NCBI GenBank assembly: GCA_903918645.1
Contig: CAIXFH010000087.1
Location: 1-64,000 of the forward strand
DNA length: 64,000 nt
Origin: an uncultured Actinomycetes bacterium
GTDB lineage: Bacteria; Actinomycetota; Actinomycetes; S36-B12; CAIYMF01
Direction: 5' to 3'
Position 1 is the first letter of the stretch, and the number at the start of each line of letters is the position of its first letter. The notes under the pieces are model-generated. The model did not search any database, was not told the DNA's origin, and saw nothing but the letters and a program-made list of their open reading frames with translations. Shown here in pieces: positions 16,738 through 25,305 of the stretch. The translations under genes and the position numbers were made by a program.

Positions 16738-17247
16738 TCACGAGCGTGCTCGAGAGTTGCTCCAGAGCGCAAAGATGCCGACACCGGCGAACAGGACAGT
16801 GAGGGCTTCGCAGGCGAGCGAGGCGAGACCGAGAGCCTCATCCCATACGCCGATGTCTTCGGTCCAGTCCGGTAGCCCAGTGGTGCGTGTCAGCACGAAT
16901 CCGACGAGCACGCTAAGCGAGAGCAGCCCAGCTAGACCCAAGGCCCACATCGTTGGGCGTACCGCCACGACAACAGCGAGGACGATCGCCGAAGCGATAA
17001 GACTGAGGAACATTGCGGCCGAGTAGGTCGGCTCGCGGCCGGGCATATCGATGACGTGGATTGCCGCGGTCACGAGCAAGCCCATTGAGACCAATGCTGC
17101 GGGTACCGCAACCGATGCGCTGAAGCGAGTCGGTGTGGCCGCAGTGATTCTGCGGTCTTCGGATCGACGGTCCAATCCACGGGCCGTGTACGTGTGTGAC
17201 GCGTCCGTGTTGACCCCGGCAGTTGCGATTGCCATGTGTGTCTCCAT
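16738..17247 (-). CDS. Hypothetical membrane protein with four predicted helices
   Basis: A 169-residue protein with a polar N-terminal 40 residues and about four hydrophobic segments (roughly 46-67, 79-95, 101-121 and 145-163). No family was recognised. A second ATG four codons in (METHMAI) could be the true start. The upstream region has a CCTGTACAGG palindrome at 17264-17273 that may be its operator. It lies at the border of the aromatic cluster, without the cluster palindrome, so it need not belong to the pathway. Confidence 0.65.
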   Translation of the reverse strand: METHMAIATAGVNTDASHTYTARGLDRRSEDRRITAATPTRFSASVAVPAALVSMGLLVTAAIHVIDMPGREPTYSAAMFLSLIASAIVLAVVVAVRPTMWALGLAGLLSLSVLVGFVLTRTTGLPDWTEDIGVWDEALGLASLACEALTVLFAGVGIFALWSNSRARS

Positions 17248-17314
17248 CCCTACCTGTGAGTTTCCTGTACAGGCACGCTAGGGAGAGCGCACGTCGAAAA
17301 GGTGGATCGTGTTC

Positions 17315-17344
17315 CAAGATCACGTAGATAGAGCAATGATCTTG
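17315..17344. repeat. Inverted repeat between aminotransferase and membrane protein genes
   Basis: CAAGATCA (17315-17322) and TGATCTTG (17337-17344) are perfect complements around a 14-base loop. It lies 17 bp past the aminotransferase stop and 68 bp before the next start. It could be a weak terminator for the upstream operon or an operator; the arms are AT-rich for a terminator here. Confidence 0.4.
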
Positions 17345-17361
17345 TATTTGGTCGGTGACTC

Positions 17362-18723
17362 TCAGTGCACTACGCCTGCTTTATCGGTGCGCGAGAGCAC
17401 TGAACGCATGGCCTCAACCGTGCGATCGGCTTCTGCCTCAGTCATAATCAGTGGCGGCGACAGCACCAGATTATGTGCGCAGTCGCGCACAATAACGCCG
17501 GTTTCGCGGCGAATCACATCAGGCAGCATCGGCTGCAACATGGGTAGCGGCACGCGAGTTTCACGGTCGGCTACCAACTCGACCGCGTGCATCATGGCAA
17601 CGTTACGAACCTCGCCGACGATCTCGATATCCATCAGCGACTTGAGCCCGTTGTTGAGATACGCCCCGATCGTCTTGGCGCGTTCAAGCAGGCCCTCGCG
17701 CTCGATGATGTCGAGGTTAGCCAGTGCGACCGCCGCCGCAGTGGGATGGCCGTTGTACGTGTACCCCATCGGGAAGCCGTAGTCACGCTGCAACGCATCG
17801 CCGACGGCGTCGGTGACGAGTACGGCGCCCAGCGGGATGTAGCCGCTCGTGATTCCCTTCGCGGTAACGATGATGTCGGGCTCGACGTTGAAGTATTGGG
17901 CCGCGAACCATTCGCCAACTCGGCCGTATGCGGTTACGACCTCATCGAAGATCAACAAGATGCCGTGGCTCTTGAGGACGGCAGACACCCGGGTCCAGTA
18001 GCCATCTGGTGGCACTAGCATGCCGCCGACGCCCATGATCGGCTCTCCGACCATCGCCGCGATGTTCTCGGCACCGAGCCGGGCGATCGTGGCTTCGAGT
18101 TCTTTGATCAGGAAGTCAGTGGGGTCTTCCCCGTTGAACAGCTCATGCCGGTATGGCCACGGCGCAGTGAGGTGCGCAACGTGCGGCATCATCGGGCCAA
18201 ATCCGTCGTGGTAGACGTCGAAGCCAGACGCTGAACCGCCGCCGTAGCCGACACCGTGGTACGCATTGCGGCGGGCAATGATCCAGTTGCGATTCGGCTC
18301 GCCGTTGCGGAAGTGGAAATAGCGGGCCATCTTGATGGCGGCTTCGTTGCCTTCAGAACCGCCGCTCGTGAAGTACACCTGGTTGATGTGATCTGGGGCG
18401 ATAGTCACTAGCCGGTCGGCCAGGGCGATTGCCTTGTCGTTGGAGAACTCCCAAAAGCTCGTGAAGTACTCAAGGGTGCTGATCTGCTTTGCGGCGACGG
18501 CTGCGATCTCGTCGCGACCGTGGCCGATTTGCGCGAGCCATAGGCCACCAGTCGCGTCGAGGTATTCGCGCCCTGAAGCATCGGTGAGGTTGCATCCCTT
18601 GCCGCTGGTCATGATCACGCGTTCGGTGGTCGTAGCCGGAAGATAAGGGTGAATGATGTGGGCCCGGTCGATGGCAACAAGTGTGTCGACGTCGTGACCT
18701 GTGGTGTTCGCGATGATGGTCAT
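17362..18723 (-). CDS. Class III (omega) aminotransferase
   Basis: A 453-residue PLP enzyme. The conserved NAYHGVGYGG and LLIFDEVVTAYGR segments (the Asp pairs with the PLP ring nitrogen) and the PLP lysine in ITVTAKGITSGYIPLGA-like sequence place it with omega-amine/pyruvate and putrescine/GABA-type aminotransferases. The ATG at 18723, preceded by AGGAGA, is preferred to the longer open frame to 18759. It is the last gene of the HpaB operon, 20 bp after an aldehyde dehydrogenase. The pair would convert an amine to an aldehyde and then an acid. Confidence 0.85.
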   Translation of the reverse strand: MTIIANTTGHDVDTLVAIDRAHIIHPYLPATTTERVIMTSGKGCNLTDASGREYLDATGGLWLAQIGHGRDEIAAVAAKQISTLEYFTSFWEFSNDKAIALADRLVTIAPDHINQVYFTSGGSEGNEAAIKMARYFHFRNGEPNRNWIIARRNAYHGVGYGGGSASGFDVYHDGFGPMMPHVAHLTAPWPYRHELFNGEDPTDFLIKELEATIARLGAENIAAMVGEPIMGVGGMLVPPDGYWTRVSAVLKSHGILLIFDEVVTAYGRVGEWFAAQYFNVEPDIIVTAKGITSGYIPLGAVLVTDAVGDALQRDYGFPMGYTYNGHPTAAAVALANLDIIEREGLLERAKTIGAYLNNGLKSLMDIEIVGEVRNVAMMHAVELVADRETRVPLPMLQPMLPDVIRRETGVIVRDCAHNLVLSPPLIMTEAEADRTVEAMRSVLSRTDKAGVVH

Positions 18724-18743
18724 CTCGGTGTCTCCTACTGAGC

Positions 18744-20231
18744 CTAGTACCGGATCCACGTGGTCTTGAGACCAGTGAACTTCTCGAATGCGTGCAATGA
18801 CAGATCGCGGCCAAAGCCAGATCCCTTGAATCCACCGAACGGCGTGGTTACCCCAAGAGCATCAACGGTGTTCACGGATACGGTACCCACGTGGAGCCTG
18901 TCAGACACCCGATGTGCCCGAGAAATATTGCTGGTCCAAACCGATGCGGCTAACGCGTATTCGCTGTTGTGTGCGATCGCAATCGCTTCGTCCTCAGTGT
19001 CGAATTCGATGACTGACAGGACCGGTCCGAATATCTCCTCGGTGGCCGGGGCGCTGTCGAAAGGTAAGCCAGTGATGACAGTCGGCTCGATGTAGCAGTC
19101 AGATCCTTCGATGGTGAGGCGTCGACCACCGGCAGCCACTGATCCGAGCGCAGCACCATCACCTAGATACTGCTCGACTCGGTCGGCGTGACCACGATCC
19201 ACGAGCGGGCCCATCGTCGACTCGGGATCGAATGGGTGGCCCACCTTGATCGCCTTGGCTTGCGCCACTACCGCGGCGATGAACTCGGCGGCGATCTCGC
19301 GCTGCACCAGCAGCCGTGAGTTGGCCGAGCAGACCTCACCTTGATTGAAGAAGATGGCCCGGGCCGCGAACTCAGCGGCCTCGTTGAGGTCCTCAATGTC
19401 GGCGAAGACGAGGTTGGCGCTCTTCCCGCCGCACTCGAGCCACACCTGCTTGAGGTTGGAGGCGCCGGAGTAGCTCATGAACTTCTTACCGACCTCGGTG
19501 GAGCCGGTGAAGGTGAGCACGTCGATGTCTGGGTGCATGCCGATTGCTTTTCCGACCGTCTCGCCGCGACCTGGCACAACGTTGAGTACGCCATCGGGTA
19601 GCCCCGCCTCAGCGGCGAGTTCGGCCAAGCGCAGTGCTGAAAGAGGAGACTGCTCAGCCGGTTTGAGAACCACGCTGTTTCCGGCGGCGAGGGCTGGCGC
19701 TAGCTTCCAGATCGCCATCTCCAACGGGTAGTTCCACGGGATCACCGCGCCCACGACACCTAGCGGAACTCGTCGAACCAGGGCTACTGACCCGGGTGGG
19801 GTGACGGGGATCTCGCCCGCGAGCTTGTCGATTGCCTCGGCGTAAAACTGCAGGATCATCGCGCTTCCGGGCACGTCAATCGCGGCGGCTTCGGTGACCA
19901 ACTTGCCCATGTCCAGTGAATCGGTGACGGCCAACTCATCAAGATTGGCCATGATCAACTCGGAGAGTTTCGACAAGGTTGCCTTGCGCGTGTCAGATGA
20001 TGCGCGAGACCACACGCCCGATTCGAATGAGGTGCGAGCCGCGAGCACTGCCGAGTCGACCTCCGCATCACCACACTCTGCGACGTTGGCTAGTACCTTC
20101 CCGGTGGCAGGGTCAATGGTGGTGCTCGTGCGGCCATCACGGGCATCGACGAAAGCACCGTTGATGAATGCCTGCGTGCGCGGCACGAGGGAGTCGGCGA
20201 TTGCCTGCCAGTCGGCGCGTTCGCGAGTCAC
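18744..20231 (-). CDS. Aldehyde dehydrogenase, PuuC/betaine-aldehyde type
   Basis: A 495-residue NAD(P)-dependent aldehyde dehydrogenase with ECGGKSANLVF (here Glu-Cys-Gly-Gly; the catalytic Glu is present), NQGEVCSANSR with the catalytic Cys, and EEIFGPVLSVIEF. It resembles gamma-glutamyl-gamma-aminobutyraldehyde dehydrogenases. The frame continues to 20492 inside the upstream gap and gene, but the GTG at 20231 has AGAAGGG upstream and gives the normal family length. Its coupling with the adjacent aminotransferase suggests amine catabolism. Confidence 0.85.
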   Translation of the reverse strand: MTRERADWQAIADSLVPRTQAFINGAFVDARDGRTSTTIDPATGKVLANVAECGDAEVDSAVLAARTSFESGVWSRASSDTRKATLSKLSELIMANLDELAVTDSLDMGKLVTEAAAIDVPGSAMILQFYAEAIDKLAGEIPVTPPGSVALVRRVPLGVVGAVIPWNYPLEMAIWKLAPALAAGNSVVLKPAEQSPLSALRLAELAAEAGLPDGVLNVVPGRGETVGKAIGMHPDIDVLTFTGSTEVGKKFMSYSGASNLKQVWLECGGKSANLVFADIEDLNEAAEFAARAIFFNQGEVCSANSRLLVQREIAAEFIAAVVAQAKAIKVGHPFDPESTMGPLVDRGHADRVEQYLGDGAALGSVAAGGRRLTIEGSDCYIEPTVITGLPFDSAPATEEIFGPVLSVIEFDTEDEAIAIAHNSEYALAASVWTSNISRAHRVSDRLHVGTVSVNTVDALGVTTPFGGFKGSGFGRDLSLHAFEKFTGLKTTWIRY

Positions 20232-20286
20232 GGAGTGGCCCTTCTGATCGGTGGACGCGGTACTACGGGGGAGTGGCGGTCTGACC

Positions 20287-21456
20287 TCATGGCGTCGCCG
20301 AGCCAAGTTCTTGTCGGAGTCGATTAATGAATGTTTCGGTCGCGTCACTGAGCCGCGCACTATCGCGACGCTTGACGAGCGCAATTCGGCTTGGTGGCAG
20401 ATCGTCGGAAAGAGGCCGAGTGATGACCGCTCGCCCATCGTAGGTCGTGGAGCTGGCGGGTTTGGTGCCCAGGATCGTAAAGCCCATGCCATTGCCGACC
20501 ATGCTGCGTACCATCTCGAAAGACCTTGAGCGATATGCGATTTGGGGGGTCAGCCCCAGGTGCGCGAACAGTGATGGGAAGTAGGTGCGCGAGGGCGGGA
20601 CGTCGAGCAGGATCATCGGCTCGTCGACCAAATCCCGCAGCGACACCGTGGCTTGATGTGCCAGCGGGTGAAGTGCTGGGAGCAGAACGTAGGGCGGCAC
20701 GTCCGCGATGACCTCGATGTCGAGGGTGTCGGGAAGATCATCGACGTAGGTGAGCAGGAAGTCGGCTTCACCCACGGCGAGGTGATGTACGAGTTGTGAT
20801 TGGTCACCTTCTAGAACGCGGACATCGACCTCAGGGTGCGCTGTCGTGTGCAGTGCCAGCATGCGGGGGACGAGGTAGGGCGCAAGGGTGGAGAAGCAGC
20901 CGAACGACACAACGTGTTCGGCGTCGGCTTCGACATGCGAATGACGTCGGCTGGCTGATGCGCCGCCTAGGTTGACCGGCGATCCATAGGCACGGTTCGC
21001 GTAGATGAGGGACGGACCGGACTCTGCGACTTGGGCTTCCTCGAGTTCGCCGATGAACACGTGATGAGATCCGTAGCGCATTGACTCTTTGAGCCGACAG
21101 TCGAAAGCCACGAGTGCATCGTGGAGCGCTGGTGAGCCGGTAACTAGAGTTCGCCACGTGCCGACATCGAACTTCTCGCCGCTGTCGGTGCGGATTCGGC
21201 CAGCAAACGTGTCGGAGACGAACGCCTGTGAATCCCGAAGCACGTTAACGCAGAACACGCCGTTGGCTTTGATCGCCTCTGCCGCAGGGCTTAGGTGGTG
21301 CACGCACACCAGCAGCGACGGCCGCTCCGAGTCGGCTGAGACGGCGCTCATCGCGCTTACGGTGACGCCTGCTCGCCCCGCCGGGCCGTCAGTAGTGACC
21401 ACGGAAACCGTGGCTGCGGCGCGGCTCATGCCGTCGAGGAACTTGGCCCGGGTCAC
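20287..21456 (-). CDS. Flavin reductase fused to a LysR-type effector-binding domain
   Basis: A 389-residue two-domain protein. Residues 1 to about 160 are an HpaC/flavin-reductase-like split barrel (TVSAMSAVSADSERPSLLVCV, GSHHVFIGE). From about 183 to 380 is a LysR substrate-binding domain (GCFSTLAPYLVP, VPPYVLLPALHPLA, MILLDVPPSRTY, GMGFTILG) without the DNA-binding helix-turn-helix. The effector half is clearly related to that of the LysR regulator at 25306. It would supply reduced flavin to the HpaB-type oxygenase of the same operon, perhaps only when substrate is bound. It overlaps the M20 gene by 4 bp (GTGA). Confidence 0.85.
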   Translation of the reverse strand: MTRAKFLDGMSRAAATVSVVTTDGPAGRAGVTVSAMSAVSADSERPSLLVCVHHLSPAAEAIKANGVFCVNVLRDSQAFVSDTFAGRIRTDSGEKFDVGTWRTLVTGSPALHDALVAFDCRLKESMRYGSHHVFIGELEEAQVAESGPSLIYANRAYGSPVNLGGASASRRHSHVEADAEHVVSFGCFSTLAPYLVPRMLALHTTAHPEVDVRVLEGDQSQLVHHLAVGEADFLLTYVDDLPDTLDIEVIADVPPYVLLPALHPLAHQATVSLRDLVDEPMILLDVPPSRTYFPSLFAHLGLTPQIAYRSRSFEMVRSMVGNGMGFTILGTKPASSTTYDGRAVITRPLSDDLPPSRIALVKRRDSARLSDATETFINRLRQELGSATP

Positions 21457-22649
21457 GGCTGCACTCCGAGAAGGCGGTTACGTGTTGTGGTGTCCGCGGC
21501 AGCGTCTGCGATCGTGAGGGCGAGACCGGTTGCCGCGTCGAGCAGCGCTCGGTCGGCTGCAGCTGAGATCGCTGCTGCTGCAAAGGCATGCTGGTGGTTG
21601 ACCGCTGGGGCTGAAGCAATGCCGATGTACGGGTGGATCGATGGAATGACCTGCGAAACGTTGCCCATGTCGGTGCTTGCACGACTCATCCGGCCAAGCC
21701 CAGTGTCGCCATCTGAAAACGTACGCCCAAGTCCTTCGGCGTTCGCCACATACTTGGCGAGCAGATCGTTGTCAGTGGTGAAGTCAACGTACGGCGTGCC
21801 GCTGTGCGCGATCTCCATCTCGCATCCGGTGGCGAGCGCACCGGCCTCGAAGCAGCGCTTGATCCGCGCGTACGCCTCATCCATCTGCTCCACGGTCGTG
21901 CCGCGCACATACCAACGTCCCTCGGTGACCTCTGGGATGACGTTGGGGGCCTCGCCAGCACGAGTGACGAGGCCGTGAACTCTGACGTCATTCGAGAGCT
22001 GTTGGCGCAGGAGACCGATTGCCACCTGCGCGATGGTGAACGCATCGCCCGCGTTAACGCCGTCCTCGGGATACGCCGCTGCGTGCGCGGCCTTACCGGT
22101 GTAGCGAACGTCGAAATGTGTGACCGCGAAAGGACGGGCAGCCGCGACATCCACGGGGCCGGGATGAGACATCACTGCTGCGTGGATCCCGGCGAACGCA
22201 CCGCGTTCGAGCATCTCGATCTTGCCGCCTTCGCCCTCTTCGGCGGGTGTGCCGAGCAACGTGATGGTCAGACCGAGTTCGTCGGCAACTTGTGCTGCTG
22301 CGATCGCGGCGCCCACTGACGATGCGGCGATGATGTTGTGGCCGCACGCATGACCGAGGCCGGGTAGGGCGTCGTACTCGGCGAGGACTGCGATCGAGAG
22401 CGGACCGCTGCCATATGTTGCGCGCACTGCTGTGTCGAGGCCGAGATAGTTGGTTTCGACTGTGAAGCCTGCGGTTGCCATCGTGTCAGCGACCATGGCA
22501 CTGGACAGGTACTCCTCCCACGCCACCTCGGGATTGGCGTGGATTCGACGACTGAGCGCTAGCAGTGACTCCGCTGTGCGGCCCACGCTGGAGCTGACAG
22601 CAGCCCGTACCGAAGCTGATGCTGTGCGTGGCTCAGTCGATGTGCTCAT
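21453..22649 (-). CDS. M20 family amidohydrolase/peptidase
   Basis: A 398-residue metal-dependent hydrolase of the M20D type (AbgB, N-acyl-amino acid amidohydrolases). Metal and catalytic segments include GLGHACGHN (Cys/His near residue 105), PAEEGEGGK with the general-base Glu, and the dimerisation insert beginning KAAHAAAYPEDG. It should cleave an amide between an acyl or aromatic group and an amino acid or amine. It overlaps its neighbours on both sides by 4 bp, so it belongs to the HpaB pathway. Confidence 0.85.
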   Translation of the reverse strand: MSTSTEPRTASASVRAAVSSSVGRTAESLLALSRRIHANPEVAWEEYLSSAMVADTMATAGFTVETNYLGLDTAVRATYGSGPLSIAVLAEYDALPGLGHACGHNIIAASSVGAAIAAAQVADELGLTITLLGTPAEEGEGGKIEMLERGAFAGIHAAVMSHPGPVDVAAARPFAVTHFDVRYTGKAAHAAAYPEDGVNAGDAFTIAQVAIGLLRQQLSNDVRVHGLVTRAGEAPNVIPEVTEGRWYVRGTTVEQMDEAYARIKRCFEAGALATGCEMEIAHSGTPYVDFTTDNDLLAKYVANAEGLGRTFSDGDTGLGRMSRASTDMGNVSQVIPSIHPYIGIASAPAVNHQHAFAAAAISAAADRALLDAATGLALTIADAAADTTTRNRLLGVQP

Positions 22650-23323
22650 CGGTCATCACCGGGTACCCCGTAACTCGGTGCTGCTGAGGGGTTTAGCGCT
22701 CGGGTTAGATAGTCGCGTTTCTGCGGTTCCCACAGAGTCCAAAGGCCACGGAGATCCTGGATCGGGCTCTCGCTCCAGTCGACGCGCAAGTTGGTGGTGG
22801 GCCAAGGCGCCGAATCGCACACGAGAAGCCCGGCCGAATGCACCGGACCGGCTTCGCCGCCCAGTGCAAGTCCTGCCTCGAGAGCAGCGATCAGCCGGTG
22901 CTCAATCGGTGAGTCAGCGCTTGCTTCGAATGCCCGCACGAGTGCACCGAGAACCTCGATCGTCGCGAGCATGTTGCCCGCTGCAACGCAGTCCAGACCA
23001 ACAGCGTCGCCGTTGGTGCCAAGTGATTGTGAGCCGCTAAACACGGCTGTGCCTCCGTGCGAATCCACGGCTGTGAGTTGCCGGAACTCGGGAAACTCAG
23101 CTTGCGAACTCACCTGAGCCATCGCATGAGCGGCTGTGAGCCCACTTTCGATGGAGTCGAGCAGCAACGGCCCGAGTCGGGGATCGGTGACGTTCTGCGT
23201 AGCTACCGCGCCAACTCCGGCGCGAGCGTACGCGCATCGTGATGCCACTGCCGGGCTCGATGAAGTAATCGCGACCCCGAATGCGCCCGTGCGTGCGCAA
23301 CGACCAACGATGCTAAAAGTCAT
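22646..23323 (-). CDS. DUF1028 family protein (Ntn-hydrolase-like)
   Basis: A 225-residue protein of the DUF1028 family: it begins MTFSIVGRCARTGAFGVAI, continues with VGAVATQNVTDPRLG and VAAGNML, and has the typical GGEAGPVHSAGL near residue 175. The family has a nucleophile-hydrolase-like look, but its reaction is not established. The ATG at 23323 is used, as it begins exactly in the stop codon of the Rid gene (ATGA). In operons of this kind it accompanies Rid proteins and amidohydrolases, so a hydrolytic step on a nitrogen-containing intermediate is the likeliest role. Confidence 0.8.
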   Translation of the reverse strand: MTFSIVGRCARTGAFGVAITSSSPAVASRCAYARAGVGAVATQNVTDPRLGPLLLDSIESGLTAAHAMAQVSSQAEFPEFRQLTAVDSHGGTAVFSGSQSLGTNGDAVGLDCVAAGNMLATIEVLGALVRAFEASADSPIEHRLIAALEAGLALGGEAGPVHSAGLLVCDSAPWPTTNLRVDWSESPIQDLRGLWTLWEPQKRDYLTRALNPSAAPSYGVPGDDR

Positions 23324-23739
23324 GCGCGCTCGTCGGGAATCACTGCGGTTGCATCTATCTCCACCACCCACTCGGGCCGCGCAAGAGCCGAGACGACGAG
23401 CCCGGTCGACACGGGGTACACGCCCTTGAGCCACTTACCCATCACGCGATATACCGGCTCGCGGTAGCGAATGTCGGTGAGATAAACAACAACCTTGACG
23501 ATGTCGCCCAACTCGGAACCGGCTTCGTCGAGCAGCATCGCGATGTTGGCCATCGCCTTCTCGGCCTGCGCCTCGACATCACCGATGCCCACACTCTCGC
23601 GGGTATCGAGGTCCTGGCCGATCTGGCCGCGGAGATACACGGTGTTACCCGCTACAACTGCTTGGCACAGATCGTTGTCGAGTTGCTGCTCGGGGTAGGT
23701 CTCGCGGGTGTTGAACTGCCGGATCCTGCGGTGGGTCAT
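23320..23739 (-). CDS. Rid (YjgF/YER057c/UK114) family protein
   Basis: A 139-residue member of the Rid superfamily, with DEAGSELGDIVKVVVYLTDIR and the closing VVEIDATAVIP. The arginine that archetypal RidA uses for imine hydrolysis (Arg-105 in E. coli, in a PARS context) aligns with Ser in YPVSTGL here, so it belongs to a non-RidA subgroup. Some such proteins are deaminases of ring-cleavage products (2-aminomuconate deaminase) or act in pyrimidine degradation. ATGA overlaps on both sides place it in the HpaB operon. Confidence 0.85.
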   Translation of the reverse strand: MTHRRIRQFNTRETYPEQQLDNDLCQAVVAGNTVYLRGQIGQDLDTRESVGIGDVEAQAEKAMANIAMLLDEAGSELGDIVKVVVYLTDIRYREPVYRVMGKWLKGVYPVSTGLVVSALARPEWVVEIDATAVIPDERA

Positions 23740-25229
23740 GCGCGACCTTCCACGATCTGCTGTAACTTGACGACCTTGTCAGGAAGGACATTGTCAGAAA
23801 GGCCGGCAGATTCCTTGACGAACTGCAACGGACCGTCGAAGTCGAAGTTGCGGTAGACAGCCGCCAGGTGAGCGAACGGTGGCGACTGAGCGAACAGTTT
23901 GAACGTGAGCCGGTGGCCCGCATAGTCGCTATTGAGCAGATCGCGCCCGTAGGCCAGCAACTTGCGCCGATCGTCGGACTGCCATTCATCATTGATCGAG
24001 TAGTACTTCTCGAGCCACTTGCCCGATTCGGGATCCTGGAACGAGGCGTAGTCGGGGGTGACGCAGATCTGTCCACCAACGAGTTCGCGTGCGATGTGCA
24101 TCATCGCTGGGAGTTGCGAGCAGGCCCAGACACGGCCGGTGTAGAGGAAAGACTGGTTGGGCATGAGGAGCCCCGCGGGGCTCTCTTCGGCCATGGCAAT
24201 CGCGGCGGTGAGGTGGGCGTTGATGCCTTCGCGGTAGCACGCGAGTGTCGCAAGCTTTTCCTGCACAGCTTGCTGGCCATCGAGGCCGGTTTGCTTGGCG
24301 TTGAACATTGCCACGCCGATCATCTGGTCGGCCATCTTCTCGATACGTTGAACAAATGCGAAGGCGCTGTACCGATGCAATGTGGCGCGGATGAAAGTCG
24401 CCGCCTTGGTGTGCCGGTAGAACAGCACGTTCTCCCACGGGATCTCGACGTCGTCGAAGATCACGATCGTGTCGATCTCGTCGAAGCGATTCGCCAGCGG
24501 GTAATCCTCGATCGGCGCGCGGCCGGCAAACCCGGTGCGACAGATGAACTTCAGGTTGGGCGATCCGAGGTCACAGATGAAGCCGAGCGCGTAGTCGGAA
24601 AGTTCGCTGTTACCCCAGTTCGCAATCGTCGGCTTGGTGAAAGCCTGATTCGCGTAGGCCGCTGCAGTCTCGTACTTCGCTCCGCGGACGATGATGCCGT
24701 TGTCGGTCTCGCGCACGACGTGCAGCAGCATGTCGGGGTCTTGATCCTGTGGCGCCTTAGAACGGTCGCCCTTGGGATCGGTGTTTGCTGACACGTGGAA
24801 TGGATCGCCGTAGCAAGCCTTGTCGATGTGCCGCTTGACGTTCTCGGAGTACGTGGAATCGATCTGATTGAGTACGTCCTGGCCGTCAAGTAGCGACCAC
24901 ATCTCGCCAACGGTCTCATCGCCGACTCGGGTTACCACGCCGCCGACATCATTCATGATCGCGTCGGTAGCAGAGCGCTTGTCCCACCAGTCTTGCTGGG
25001 TGCGCGGCGGCTTGGTGGTGATCGGGTTGATCTGCCCGGTCGTTTCGTCGGTGTAGGCCATGAGGCCGGAAGTGGACGGATCACTTGCCATGTCGTAGAT
25101 GCGGGCACGAATATCGACGACGGGCTTGAACATGGGATGGCTTGGCACGTCGGTGACGCGTTCGCCGTTGATGTACACCTCGCGTCCATCGCGGATCGAC
25201 TCGAGGTAATCGGCACCGGAACGAATCAT
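23736..25229 (-). CDS. HpaB-type reduced-flavin-dependent aromatic monooxygenase
   Basis: About 497 residues of the 4-hydroxyphenylacetate 3-monooxygenase large-component family: YLESIRDGREVYINGERV at the start, HVSANTDPKGDRSKAPQ and FDDVEIPWENVLFYR further on, and LVGGQICVTP near residue 395. It uses FADH2 made by a partner reductase, which here is probably the fusion protein at 20287. ATG 25229 is chosen because GGGAG stands 8 bp before it; an ATG at 25244 adds five residues. The family also acts on phenols, tyrosine derivatives and N-heterocycles, so 4-hydroxyphenylacetate itself is not certain. Confidence 0.87.
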   Translation of the reverse strand: MIRSGADYLESIRDGREVYINGERVTDVPSHPMFKPVVDIRARIYDMASDPSTSGLMAYTDETTGQINPITTKPPRTQQDWWDKRSATDAIMNDVGGVVTRVGDETVGEMWSLLDGQDVLNQIDSTYSENVKRHIDKACYGDPFHVSANTDPKGDRSKAPQDQDPDMLLHVVRETDNGIIVRGAKYETAAAYANQAFTKPTIANWGNSELSDYALGFICDLGSPNLKFICRTGFAGRAPIEDYPLANRFDEIDTIVIFDDVEIPWENVLFYRHTKAATFIRATLHRYSAFAFVQRIEKMADQMIGVAMFNAKQTGLDGQQAVQEKLATLACYREGINAHLTAAIAMAEESPAGLLMPNQSFLYTGRVWACSQLPAMMHIARELVGGQICVTPDYASFQDPESGKWLEKYYSINDEWQSDDRRKLLAYGRDLLNSDYAGHRLTFKLFAQSPPFAHLAAVYRNFDFDGPLQFVKESAGLSDNVLPDKVVKLQQIVEGRA

Positions 25230-25305
25230 GCGGCGTGCTCCCATGGGCGAGATGGATCAATTGTCGGTACATCCTTGCGGTACACCCCGGCCGTGTCGAA
25301 CAGAA

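Noticed and set aside
23868-24791. 307-codon open frame opposite the HpaB-type gene
   Set aside because: It is a shadow of the monooxygenase codons in a high-GC genome; it lacks recognisable domains and the opposite frame has clear family motifs.
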